Shown one piece after another: positions 1 through 7,201 of a DNA stretch of 64,000 bases. The notes under the pieces are model-generated. The model was not told where the DNA came from. It worked only from the letters and a program-made list of their open reading frames with translations, and searched no databases. The first letter of the stretch is position 1, and each line of letters opens with the position of its first letter. The stretch comes from Oscillospiraceae bacterium (GTDB lineage: Bacteria; Bacillota; Clostridia; Oscillospirales; Oscillospiraceae): the NCBI GenBank assembly GCA_022794215.1, contig JAAWEH010000006.1:1-64000 (forward strand), written 5' to 3'. Both the position numbers and the translations under genes were made by a program.

Positions 1-168
1 ATTGAAGCTCAATACTTAGCTTCAAAGAAATTTTGTCGGAGCCTCTTTCAACAAGCTTTGCTTGCCAAAAGGACTTCCGTCCTCTTCTGGTGTCTTTCAT
101 TTCTTCTCACGTTGTTTAATTTACAAGGTACACACTCGCTCGCCACTCAAGCTGTCGTTTGTAGCGAA
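1..168 (-). other. Probable 5' leader of an rRNA operon running off the window
   Basis: Read on the minus strand, this stretch follows a strong promoter and contains ACCTTGTAAATTAAACAACG, the kind of sequence usual in Clostridia rRNA leaders. It ends in a hairpin (TTGAAGCT...AGCTTCAA, 2-25) at the window edge. No coding frame is convincing. The 16S gene itself is not in the window, so the assignment is an inference from promoter strength, leader style and low GC compared with the neighbouring genes. Confidence 0.5.
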
Positions 169-175
169 CTTTGAT

Positions 176-204
176 AGGTTACCACCATCGGCATGGTTTG
201 TCAA
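176..204 (-). promoter_or_regulatory. Strong sigma-A promoter (rRNA-type)
   Basis: On the minus strand, TTGACA and TAACCT are separated by 17 bases. It would start transcription near 168 and drive the rRNA-like leader leftwards out of the window. Confidence 0.65.
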
Positions 205-301
205 GCGTTTTTTTGAAATTTCTGAAAACTTTTTTCTCTTATCCTGTATAACCCTTGCCGTTCTAAGGAAAAATAGGTACCACAACAAAAGTAAATTTCA
301 A

Positions 302-330
302 CCCCCCGGCCTTCCATCGAGACCGGGGGG
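302..330 (-). terminator. Hairpin ending the upstream RNA candidate
   Basis: CCCCCCGGTCT pairs with AGGCCGGGGGG (11 pairs, one G-U) around a 7-base loop. On the minus strand it is followed by a broken T tract (TTGAAATTTACTTTTG). It separates the upstream transcript from the rRNA-type promoter. Confidence 0.6.
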
Positions 331-657
331 TCAGTTCTGGTTGGGCTCTATCAATGTTGTTTACCTCTTCTTTCCTAGGGTTTCGCTCTGCTGAAATCAT
401 GGAACTGAGTCTTTTTCCTTCGCTTCACAGTCACTGAAAACTCGTTGAGCCTTTCTCGGGTACCTTTTCTTTCGCGATCCTTCACGTCAGTGGATCCGAT
501 TCGCTCTTGTCTCACATCGTGTGAGTGGTTTTGGAGCTGTCCTTACTACATGGAAACGACTGGTTCTGATTTCGCTCGGCCGGAAGTCCTTTTTACTCCC
601 GTTCAGAAAGCGGTCTTCTGAGATGGCTTTTTTAGCCCATTGGACTCACCTCTTTCT
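303..657 (-). ncRNA. Unidentified structured RNA candidate, about 355 nt
   Basis: The region lies between a consensus promoter (664-692) and a strong hairpin terminator (302-330), both on the minus strand. It has no credible ORF: the ORF-track entries here are on the other strand and lack ribosome sites. The minus-strand RNA would be purine-rich with many short hairpins (GGCTAAAAAAGCC, CTCACACGATGTGAG, GGATC...GGATC) and a recurring GAGCGAA-like loop motif. I looked for hallmarks of RNase P RNA, tmRNA, 6S and SRP RNA and found none. It could be a separate small RNA or a distal part of the rRNA control region. Confidence 0.4.
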
Positions 658-663
658 GGTTGT

Positions 664-692
664 ATTGTACAATAGCTTCTCCGTTTTGTCAA
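664..692 (-). promoter_or_regulatory. Near-consensus sigma-A promoter for the RNA candidate
   Basis: Minus strand: TTGACA, 17-base spacer, TACAAT. It points leftwards into a gene-free region and lies just beyond the end of spoVAC, so it cannot serve that gene. Confidence 0.7.
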
Positions 693-732
693 TACTTTTT
701 ATAAGATTTTTCTAATTTTTTTCTTTCTGTTC

Positions 733-1179
733 CTAAGCCAGCCCCAACAGCAGCAAAATCAGCCCATAGAGCACACTGGTGCTAATGCCGAACACCAGTA
801 CCGGCCCTGCAATCACAAACATCTTGGCCGCTACGCCCATAATCAGCCCCTCGCTCTTAAACTCCAGCGCCGGGGATACCACAGCGTTGGCAAAGCCGGT
901 GATGGGCACCAGGGTACCTGCTCCGGCGTGCTTGGCAAGCTTATCAAACACCCCCAGCCCGGTAAGCACGGCCGACAAAAGGATCAGCGAAACGGATACC
1001 GCCGCAGCCGCGTCGTCCTGCTCCAGGCCGCAGGAATTCTGATAAAAATTCAGCATCACCTGTCCCAAGGTGCAGATCAGCCCGCCCACGCAAAAAGCCC
1101 ACAAACAGTTTTTCCCGCTGGGGGACGGACTGGATTTTGAGTTGACATACTTGCCGTAATCCTGATTGGTCATATCCAT
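733..1179 (-). CDS. spoVAC: Stage V sporulation protein AC
   Basis: This is a small membrane protein of the SpoVA channel, which moves dipicolinic acid into the forespore and out again at germination. The 148-residue product has the family N-terminus MTNQDYGKYVNSKS, the segment NCLWAFCVGGLICTLGQ and several hydrophobic helices. The start at 1179 is chosen because GGGAGG sits 8 bases upstream. The longer ATG at 1203 overlaps a possible forespore promoter. The usual partners spoVAD and spoVAE are not adjacent: the next features leftwards are RNA-related. The gene stands alone, which is less common than the spoVAC-AD-AE operon. The family call is firm; the exact start is likely. Confidence 0.9.
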   Translation of the reverse strand: MDMTNQDYGKYVNSKSSPSPSGKNCLWAFCVGGLICTLGQVMLNFYQNSCGLEQDDAAAAVSVSLILLSAVLTGLGVFDKLAKHAGAGTLVPITGFANAVVSPALEFKSEGLIMGVAAKMFVIAGPVLVFGISTSVLYGLILLLLGLA

Positions 1180-1202
1180 GGTGTGCGCCTCCCTTTCCGG
1201 CA

Positions 1203-1232
1203 TAGTTTAGCGCAGTTTTCCTTTTTTATTCA
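1203..1232 (-). promoter_or_regulatory. Possible forespore (sigma-G/F-type) promoter of spoVAC
   Basis: Minus strand TGAATA, 17 bases, TAAACTA resembles the sigma-G pattern TGAATA / CATACTA. It overlaps the upstream ATG at 1203, which argues for the downstream start. The match at -10 is imperfect. Confidence 0.35.
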
Positions 1233-1296
1233 GCCAAGGCCAGCTTAAAACCGGTTTTGCGTTTTACTTTATATGTTTATCCCTGTCAACCCAAAA

Positions 1297-1335
1297 TAGA
1301 CAGCCGTCTCAAAGTATCTTTGAGACGGCTGTCTA
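1297..1335 (-). terminator. Perfect 18-bp hairpin terminator
   Basis: TAGACAGCCGTCTCAAAG and its exact complement flank a 3-base loop. It follows the stop of the XRE gene on the minus strand and precedes spoVAC, insulating the two units. The T tract after it is short (ATTTTGGG). Confidence 0.65.
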
Positions 1336-1373
1336 TTCGTTTCTTTTTTGGTGGTATCTGTCGGCGCTTCCCT

Positions 1374-1733
1374 TCATTCCACCTCCCGCAACAGCTCCTC
1401 TGCCGACACGCCAAACAGCTTACACAAGGCCAGCAAGTTGGAGGTGCTGGGATCAGAAGCCCCGCTCTCCCATTTGCTCACCGCCTGCCGGCTCACTCCC
1501 AAGCGCTCCGCCACCAGCTCCTGGGTCATGCTGCAGCGGCTGCGGTGCGCTTTGATGGCCTCTCCCAGGCTTTTCCGCACTGCCACTGTCTCCGGGCGGT
1601 TGTCCCCGCCCCGAAGATACTTCCGCAGCGCCTTGATGAGCAGGACAATCACATAGATAAACGTGCCCCACAGCGCCACATTGAGCAAGATCAGGGGGCC
1701 CATCACTAATATTGTTCTCCCGGCAAAATCCAT
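1374..1733 (-). CDS. Membrane-anchored XRE-family helix-turn-helix regulator
   Basis: This is a 119-residue protein. The N-terminal 35 residues form one hydrophobic helix (ILVMGPLILLNVALWGTFIYVIVLLI). The C-terminal 65 residues are a classic HTH_3 domain (MTQELVAERLGVSRQAVSKWESGASDP). It should bind DNA from the membrane face; this TM-first, HTH-last order is the reverse of the more common HTH-TM layout. The target is unknown. It is transcribed leftwards as a single gene, bounded by the hairpin at 1297-1335. The domain calls are seen in sequence; any membrane-signal sensing is inference. Confidence 0.8.
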   Translation of the reverse strand: MDFAGRTILVMGPLILLNVALWGTFIYVIVLLIKALRKYLRGGDNRPETVAVRKSLGEAIKAHRSRCSMTQELVAERLGVSRQAVSKWESGASDPSTSNLLALCKLFGVSAEELLREVE

Positions 1734-1851
1734 CTTTCGCTTCCATCCTTTCTGTCAATAGGGTGTCTCCATCCTACTATTATCCCCCGATATCTTCCAC
1801 CAACTATAGCGCAAAAATCGGTTGCATTCCGGTTGCTAAGCCTGTTTGGGC

Positions 1852-1882
1852 AAAAAAGGCCGGGACATACTCTGTCCCGGCC
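1852..1882 (-). terminator. Intrinsic terminator
   Basis: GGCCGGGACA pairs with TGTCCCGGCC around a 5-base loop and is followed on the minus strand by TTTTTT. It ends the 1897-2682 gene. Confidence 0.9.
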
Positions 1883-1896
1883 CTTCACTTCTTTTA

Positions 1897-2682
1897 TCAC
1901 ATCAGCTTCACGGTGTAATAGACCGCCATCACCAGTAGCCAGGTCACTGTCACAGCATAGAGGATCACCGGCGTGATCCCGATGGCGGCCACCACCAGCA
2001 CCAGCAGAGCCACCACCGCGCCGGCATACAGGATGCCGTAGTTGGCGTCCTTGGAGAACACCCGGTATTTTGTTCCCTTCACGTCCACCTTTCCTTCATT
2101 CCCCTGGGCCTTCCGGCAAAGGCCGGCGGCCAGAAGCAGCAGAAGCGTGGAAACCACCACATAAGCGTAGCACACCGGGGCATAGGCGCCGCCGGTCCCT
2201 TTCTCACAGAGCCAGATCCCCATCAAGCTCAATGCGCTCTGGCAGGCAACGAGGAAAAACTCCCGCTGATAGAGGTTATAGATAATGGCCAGGATCACCA
2301 CGGCAGGCACCACATAGCACATCAGCATCAAGCCCTGCCCAGAGAAGCCCCAGGCGGCAAAGCAACTCACCGACACCCCCGTCATAAACAGACACAGCGT
2401 ACCGGGCACATACATTCCCTTGCCGCTCTTCCAAGCATTGTTCCACCAAAACAGCGCGCCCGCGGCGCAGGCCAGAGCCGCCACGGCCAGAATCTTCACC
2501 GCAGTGCCCAGCGCCACCCGGAAGTCGATCTGGGCGGCGGTATAGTGGCTCCAATATCGATTGAGCAGCATCAGCAAAAACTCCAATACCGAACCGCCCA
2601 CCACCCAACACAGGATGCGGTTGATGGTTGCCTCTTCTTCTTTTGCCTTAGCCGCCTTGATCTGCTTTGCATTCTTGTCCAT
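1897..2682 (-). CDS. Multi-pass membrane protein, function unknown
   Basis: A 261-residue protein with a short charged N-terminus rich in Lys and Glu (KQIKAAKAKEEEATINRI), followed by about seven hydrophobic segments ending MAVYYTVKLM. I recognise no catalytic motif. It resembles uncharacterised membrane proteins common in Oscillospiraceae. It is monocistronic, with a terminator directly after it, and divergent from the deacetylase gene. The ORF reads cleanly through one frame with a GGAGATG-type ribosome site (GGAGATGTTCAA) before the ATG at 2682. No function is proposed. Confidence 0.75.
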   Translation of the reverse strand: MDKNAKQIKAAKAKEEEATINRILCWVVGGSVLEFLLMLLNRYWSHYTAAQIDFRVALGTAVKILAVAALACAAGALFWWNNAWKSGKGMYVPGTLCLFMTGVSVSCFAAWGFSGQGLMLMCYVVPAVVILAIIYNLYQREFFLVACQSALSLMGIWLCEKGTGGAYAPVCYAYVVVSTLLLLLAAGLCRKAQGNEGKVDVKGTKYRVFSKDANYGILYAGAVVALLVLVVAAIGITPVILYAVTVTWLLVMAVYYTVKLM

Positions 2683-2925
2683 TTGAACATCTCCTGAAAA
2701 AACACCCGAAACGGGTTGTTCCTTATGATCTTTATTATACTCCTGCAGGCCAAAAATGCCGCTGGGTATATATGGGGGTCAAATCCCCGCCGAAACACAA
2801 CTGTAAAAACAGCCGCTCTGCGGCTATTATACCAGATTCCTCCGCAATTTGCAACAGAAAAAAGAAACTTCCTCCTTCTCTGTATGTCCGTCACAACATT
2901 TTAAGAATTTGTAAGCAATTTGTAG

Positions 2926-2953
2926 TTGTTTTTCCTCTATGGGGCAGTATAAT
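2926..2953 (+). promoter_or_regulatory. Promoter of the polysaccharide deacetylase gene
   Basis: TTGTTT, 16 bases, TATAAT, about 40 bases before the chosen start. The rest of the 2683-2993 intergenic stretch shows nothing else clear. Confidence 0.6.
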
Positions 2954-2993
2954 GAACATACAGAAATACCAAAGAACAGAAAGAGGAATGAAC

Positions 2994-4247
2994 ATGAACC
3001 ACTTTGGAAAACGGGCGGCGGCCCTGGGCCTCGCCCTTTTGTTCTCCCTGTCCCTGGGCGCCTGCGGCGGCAAGACCCCCGCCGAGAGCGAGACTCCCAC
3101 GGTGGAGGCCACCCCCACCCCGGAGCCCACTCCCACCCCTGAACCTACCACCCCGCCCGTCCCCCTGGTGGCATGGGGCCCCGACCAGGTGGTAGAGCAC
3201 CTCTTCTTCCACCCGGTCATCGCCTATCCCCAATGGGCTTTCCACGACTGCCCCTCCTCCGAGAGTCAGAAGAAGGGGCTGGACGACTGGATGGTGACGG
3301 TGGATGAATACAACAAAATCCTCCAGAATGTCTATGACCGGGACTATGTTCTGGTAAGCATGAACGATGTCTGGACCGAGGTCACCGGCGCCGACGGCGT
3401 GGCCCGGATGCAGCGCAACACCCTGATGATTCCCGAGGGCAAAAAGCCCCTCATCATCTCCTTTGACGACACCAACTATTACGACTATATGCTGGAGGAG
3501 GGCTTTACCTCCAAGCTGGTGCTGGGCAGCGACGGAGAGGTCTGGGCCGAATGTACCGATCCCTACACCCAGGAGACCTTCCTGACCCAGGATCTGGACG
3601 CCATCACCATCCTGGATAAATTTGTGCGGGAGCACCCTGATTTCTCCCCCAACGGGGTCAAGGGCTGCCTGTCTCTCACCGGCTACCAGGGCATCCTGGG
3701 TTACCGAACCCAGAACGACATCGACATCGGGGAAAACGACCCCCGCCGCCCTGCCTTTGACGCCAACCGGAAGGCAGAACAAGAGGCCGTAAAGCCCATC
3801 ATCCAGCGCCTCAAGGAAACCGGATGGTACTTCGGCTCCCACACCTGGGGCCATATCAATCTCAACGGTGACCGGGTGGATCTGGCCTGGGTCAAGCGGG
3901 ACACCATCCGCTGGCAGGAGGAGGTAGGCTCTCTGGTGGGCCCCACCCAAATCCTCTTCTACCCCCATGGCGCCCGGCCCGATGGGGATGACTGGCACAA
4001 GACCGGCCCCAAGTTCCAATTCCTTCAGGAGTTCGGCTTCCGTATCTTTGCCAGCGTGGGCATCAACTCCTTCTCCTATGTAAAGCAGGACATCTCCGCC
4101 GTGATCTGCGACCGGCTCCATCCCGACGGCACCACTCTCCGGGGCGGGCCCAGCGGCAAGGCTGTGGGCTGGTACAGCCAATTCTACGACGCCCGGGAGA
4201 TCATCGACCTGGATGTCCGCCCCAACCTGGGCGTCACCTGGCAATAA
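2994..4247 (+). CDS. Lipoprotein polysaccharide deacetylase
   Basis: A 417-residue exported enzyme predicted to remove acetyl groups from a cell-wall or surface polysaccharide. It has a lipoprotein signal (FSLSLGACGG) and a Pro/Thr/Glu linker with TPTPEP repeats. A NodB-type carbohydrate esterase domain follows with motif 1 SFDD, motif 2 HTWGH and a motif-3-like FYPHGARP, so the metal-binding Asp and two His are present. The start at 2994 has AGAGG 7 bases upstream; the ATG at 2988 is too close, and the ORF-track start at 2667 lies in the promoter region. It is followed 23 bases later by cdd, probably on the same transcript. The natural substrate is not evident. Confidence 0.85.
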   Translation: MNHFGKRAAALGLALLFSLSLGACGGKTPAESETPTVEATPTPEPTPTPEPTTPPVPLVAWGPDQVVEHLFFHPVIAYPQWAFHDCPSSESQKKGLDDWMVTVDEYNKILQNVYDRDYVLVSMNDVWTEVTGADGVARMQRNTLMIPEGKKPLIISFDDTNYYDYMLEEGFTSKLVLGSDGEVWAECTDPYTQETFLTQDLDAITILDKFVREHPDFSPNGVKGCLSLTGYQGILGYRTQNDIDIGENDPRRPAFDANRKAEQEAVKPIIQRLKETGWYFGSHTWGHINLNGDRVDLAWVKRDTIRWQEEVGSLVGPTQILFYPHGARPDGDDWHKTGPKFQFLQEFGFRIFASVGINSFSYVKQDISAVICDRLHPDGTTLRGGPSGKAVGWYSQFYDAREIIDLDVRPNLGVTWQ

Positions 4248-4270
4248 ACCGTTATTAAGGAGGTCTATTC

Positions 4271-4666
4271 ATGACTGACCGAGCCCTGGCCGACCTGGCC
4301 TATACCATGCTGGAACGCTCCTATGTGCCCTACTCCAAGTTTCCCGTAGGCGCCGCTCTCCTGTGTGCCGACGGCACGGTGTTCACCGGCTGCAACATTG
4401 AGAACGCGGCCTACGGCTCCACCATCTGCGCCGAGCGCACCGCTCTTGTCAAGGCGGTAAGCGAGGGCCACCGGGATGATTTTGTCCGTCTGGCAGTGGT
4501 GGGCGAGTCTGCCGACTACTGCTGGCCCTGCGGCGCCTGCCGTCAGATGCTCTACGAGTTTGCCCCTGATCTGGAGCTCCTGGTGGGCCGGGGCGACCGG
4601 GAATTTACCAAACTGAAGCTCTGCGATCTCCTCCCCCATGGCTTTGGTCCCAAAAGTCTGAACTGA
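4271..4666 (+). CDS. cdd: Cytidine deaminase
   Basis: A 131-residue homotetrameric-type enzyme that deaminates cytidine and deoxycytidine to uridine forms in pyrimidine salvage. The zinc site is intact: CAER carries the first Cys and catalytic Glu, and PCGACRQ supplies the other two Cys. The N-terminal YVPYSKFPVGAAL and NIENAAYG substrate segments are typical. The ribosome site AAGGAGG lies 8 bases before the ATG. It is downstream of the deacetylase gene and ends at a strong terminator. Length and motifs match the family fully. Confidence 0.95.
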   Translation: MTDRALADLAYTMLERSYVPYSKFPVGAALLCADGTVFTGCNIENAAYGSTICAERTALVKAVSEGHRDDFVRLAVVGESADYCWPCGACRQMLYEFAPDLELLVGRGDREFTKLKLCDLLPHGFGPKSLN

Positions 4667-4674
4667 TTCCCAAC

Positions 4675-4711
4675 AGGCCGCGGCAATCCTCGCCGCGGCC
4701 TGTTCTTTTTT
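4675..4711 (+). terminator. Intrinsic terminator after cdd
   Basis: AGGCCGCGGC pairs with GCCGCGGCCT around 7 bases, then TGTTCTTTTTT. Confidence 0.9.
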
Positions 4712-4712
4712 C

Positions 4713-4741
4713 TTGACTTCCCCCCAAACTTTTGCTATTAT
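4713..4741 (+). promoter_or_regulatory. Promoter of the tetR gene
   Basis: TTGACT, 17 bases, TATTAT. The TetR operator begins 3 bases after the -10 element, so the regulator should repress itself. Confidence 0.8.
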
Positions 4742-4744
4742 AAA

Positions 4745-4765
4745 ATACATACCGACGGTATGTAT
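4745..4765 (+). promoter_or_regulatory. TetR operator 1
   Basis: ATACATACCG-A-CGGTATGTAT is a perfect inverted repeat with 10-base arms. It lies at the expected transcription start of the tetR gene. Confidence 0.8.
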
Positions 4766-4781
4766 GAAAGAAGGGATCGCC

Positions 4782-5426
4782 ATGGCACGAAATAAATATC
4801 CTGAAGAGACCCAGAGAAAGATCCTGGACGTCTCCTTCCGTCTCTTCACCCAAAAGGGCTACGACCACACCACCATCCAGGATATTGTGGACGCTCTGGG
4901 CATGAGCAAGGGGGCGGTCTACCACCACTTCAAGAGCAAGGAGGACATCCTCGACCATCTCTATGACCGCTATTATGTGGATTCCAAAATGTTTGACCTG
5001 CTGGAGGATCCCTCCCTCTCCGGCCTGGAAAAGCTGCGGGAGCTGCTGCGGCGGCAGCTGGCCGATCCGGGAAAGCTGGACATTGACGGCATCTCTATCT
5101 CCTTTGAAAATAACCCTCAGCTGATCCGCCTGCTCCTCACCACCTCCGTCCGGGATGCGGCTCCCATCATTCAGCGCCTGCTGGAGGAGGGCAATGCCGA
5201 CGGTTCCCTCTCCACCCCCTACCCCAAGGAGGCCGCGGAAAGCTTCTTGGTTCTGCTGAACTTGTGGGCGGGCATCTTCTCCCGCAGTCGGGAGGACTTC
5301 ATGGCAAAATTCCGTTTCCTCCAGGCCATGGCCGACGGCCTGGGTATTCCCGTTTTTGACCAAACCCTCATGGACACCCTGGACGCCTATTACACCCGTG
5401 TTGCCCACAAGCTCTCGGCCCAGTGA
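4782..5426 (+). CDS. TetR/AcrR-family transcriptional repressor
   Basis: A 214-residue repressor. The N-terminal HTH is typical (FTQKGYDHTTIQDIVDALGMSKGAVYHHFKSKEDIL) and the rest is a helical ligand-binding domain. The start at 4782 is preceded by GAAAGAAGGG; the ORF-track start at 4713 lies in the promoter. The palindromic operators at 4745 and 5512 flank the gene, one before it and one before the MFS gene. This strongly suggests it represses both itself and the transporter and is released by the transporter's substrate. The ligand is unknown. Confidence 0.9.
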   Translation: MARNKYPEETQRKILDVSFRLFTQKGYDHTTIQDIVDALGMSKGAVYHHFKSKEDILDHLYDRYYVDSKMFDLLEDPSLSGLEKLRELLRRQLADPGKLDIDGISISFENNPQLIRLLLTTSVRDAAPIIQRLLEEGNADGSLSTPYPKEAAESFLVLLNLWAGIFSRSREDFMAKFRFLQAMADGLGIPVFDQTLMDTLDAYYTRVAHKLSAQ

Positions 5427-5511
5427 CCCTGCCCCTCCCTTCCGGGGCCGCGGCTGCCTTGCGTCCCCTTTTCTCCGCCCCACCCCGGGGCGGTTTTTCT
5501 CCCCAATATAC

Positions 5512-5532
5512 ATACCAACCGTCGGTATCTAT
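5512..5532 (+). promoter_or_regulatory. TetR operator 2
   Basis: ATACCAACCGTCGGTATCTAT matches operator 1 at most positions (three mismatches plus the central base). It lies 25 bases before the MFS start codon. Confidence 0.7.
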
Positions 5533-5556
5533 CAATCCAAATCAGGAGGTTCTCCC

Positions 5557-6765
5557 ATGACTAACACGCTCTTTTCCCGGCCCTTCTGCCTCATGCTCCT
5601 GGGGCAGGTCGTCTCCCTGCTGGGCAACGCCATCCTTCGCTTTTCCCTGTCCCTGTATGTCCTGGATCTCAGCGGTTCGGCCTCCCTCTTCGGCGCTGTG
5701 CTGGCCGCCTCCATGCTCCCCACCATCCTTCTCTCCCCCTTGGGCGGAGTGCTTGCCGACCGCCTGCCCCGGCAGAAGATCATGTACACCCTGGATTTCC
5801 TCACCGCCATCGCCGTCTGGAATTTCGGCCTGTTCGGGCAAACCGGCTCCACCGTCCCCCCTGCCGCGCTCCTTTTTGCCCTCTCCGCCATCCAAGCCTG
5901 TTATCAGCCCTCTGTCCTCTCCGCCGTTCCTCTGCTGGTTCCCCAGGCTGAACTTACCCGGGCCAACGGTCTGGTGACCCAGGTCAGCGCTCTGTCCTCC
6001 CTTCTGGGCCCTGTTGCCGGCGGCCTCCTCTACGGCTTTTTGGGCCTGGATGCCATCTGCTGCGTCAGCGCCGGGTGCCTGCTGGCCTCCGGCGTCATGG
6101 AACTTTTCCTGCGCATCCCCTTTCTCCCGCCGGCCCCCGGCAAAAACCGTCCCTCCCCTCTGTCCGACCTGCGGGAAGCCGCCGTCTTTCTTGCCCGCTC
6201 GGGCCTTCTTCCCCTGCTGATGGTTGTGGCCGGCATGAACCTCTTTCTCTCCTCCCTTTATCTGGTGGGCCTTCCCTATTTCATCAAGGTCACCCTGAAT
6301 CTTTCCAGCCAACTTTACAGCCTGGTGGAGGCCGCCCTGGGCCTGGGTACCATTCTGGGGGCCCTCTTCACCGGTCTCCGGGGACAAAAGCTCTCCTTCT
6401 CCCGTTCCTGGCGGTATCTGCTCCTCTCCGTTCTGTCTCTGGGCGCCATGCTCCCCGCATTGGCCTTCCCCGCCCTTCCTTTGCTTTCCTGGGCCGTCCT
6501 TCTGCTATCTGCCCTGCTGGGCATGACCTTCGCTGGCGTTTTCTCCATTCTGGCCCAAACGCACTTTCAAACCGTCACCCCCACCTCCCTGCTGGGAAAG
6601 GTGGGCTCCTTTGTCACGGCGGCGGCCACCTGCGCAATGCCTTTGGGACAAGGGCTATACGGTCTGCTGCTGGATCGCCTGCCTCCCTGGGGCGTCCTTC
6701 TGCTGAGTCTGCTTGCCTGCCTGCCTCTGGTCGCCCTATCCCGCCGCCTGCAGAAGGCCCCTTGA
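5557..6765 (+). CDS. MFS transporter, probable drug efflux pump
   Basis: A 402-residue membrane protein with about 12 hydrophobic helices. The loop GGVLADRLPRQKIM between helices 2 and 3 is the MFS signature (GxLaDrxxRkkxm). The start at 5557 has AGGAGG 8 bases upstream; the ORF track extends falsely into the tetR 3' end. Its own operator suggests induction through the neighbouring TetR repressor, the usual arrangement for exporters of toxic or signalling small molecules. It resembles the MFS_3/enterobactin-exporter-like branch. The substrate cannot be read from sequence. Confidence 0.88.
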   Translation: MTNTLFSRPFCLMLLGQVVSLLGNAILRFSLSLYVLDLSGSASLFGAVLAASMLPTILLSPLGGVLADRLPRQKIMYTLDFLTAIAVWNFGLFGQTGSTVPPAALLFALSAIQACYQPSVLSAVPLLVPQAELTRANGLVTQVSALSSLLGPVAGGLLYGFLGLDAICCVSAGCLLASGVMELFLRIPFLPPAPGKNRPSPLSDLREAAVFLARSGLLPLLMVVAGMNLFLSSLYLVGLPYFIKVTLNLSSQLYSLVEAALGLGTILGALFTGLRGQKLSFSRSWRYLLLSVLSLGAMLPALAFPALPLLSWAVLLLSALLGMTFAGVFSILAQTHFQTVTPTSLLGKVGSFVTAAATCAMPLGQGLYGLLLDRLPPWGVLLLSLLACLPLVALSRRLQKAP

Positions 6766-6860
6766 CCCCTCTTTACAAAAAAATCTCTTTTTTCGTATAG
6801 AAATTCCCGTTCTGGGTATCCTTTTTTCGGGAATCTATTTTGAGGAGGTTTCACAAAACC

Positions 6861-7073
6861 ATGATCATGGATAAGATCGCCTTGCTCCTGGCCATCATTG
6901 GCGGCCTAAACTGGGGCAGCATCGGTATCTTCGGCTTTGACGTTGTAGCCTATCTCTTTGGCGGCGCCAACAGCTCCCTGAGCCGTGTCGTCTACACTCT
7001 GGTGGGTCTCAGCGCTATCTGGTGCATTTCCCTTCTCTTTCGGGAGACCGATCCTGTGGAGGAGCGGAGCTAA
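6861..7073 (+). CDS. DUF378 family small membrane protein
   Basis: A 70-residue protein with two hydrophobic helices and the family core ALLLAIIGGLNWGSIGIFGFDVVAYLFG. The function of DUF378 is unknown. The chosen ATG (6861) follows TGAGGAGG by 12 bases; the ORF track begins at a TTG inside the ribosome site, so that start is unlikely. It is monocistronic, ending at a perfect terminator. The family call rests on the highly conserved GGLNWG motif. Confidence 0.85.
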   Translation: MIMDKIALLLAIIGGLNWGSIGIFGFDVVAYLFGGANSSLSRVVYTLVGLSAIWCISLLFRETDPVEERS

Positions 7074-7112
7074 AAAATGGCCGCCCGGCCTTTGCCGGGC
7101 GGCCATTTTTTG
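7074..7112 (+). terminator. Intrinsic terminator after DUF378 gene
   Basis: AAAATGGCCGCCCGGC pairs perfectly with GCCGGGCGGCCATTTT over a 4-base loop and runs into TTTTTT. Confidence 0.95.
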
Positions 7113-7132
7113 TCTGTTTATAAAAGGCATAC

Positions 7133-7161
7133 TTGCCATTGCCTTCCGGCACTGCTATAAT
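7133..7161 (+). promoter_or_regulatory. Promoter of the 7202 gene
   Basis: TTGCCA, 17 bases, TATAAT. Confidence 0.75.
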
Positions 7162-7201
7162 ATCCACGCAGCCAAACCGACCCAAAAGGAGTGCAAAGCA
7201 T

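Noticed and set aside
303-657. RNase P RNA, tmRNA, SRP or 6S RNA
   Set aside because: No GAGGAAAGTCC-type core, no tag-peptide frame with CCA end, no SRP Alu or 6S closing stem could be found.
62-715. ORFs of 110 and 64 codons in the first 0.7 kb
   Set aside because: They oppose two clear minus-strand promoters, lack ribosome sites and have no recognisable protein features.
2937-4244. 435-codon minus-strand ORF
   Set aside because: Antisense shadow of the polysaccharide deacetylase, Val/Gly-rich without motifs.
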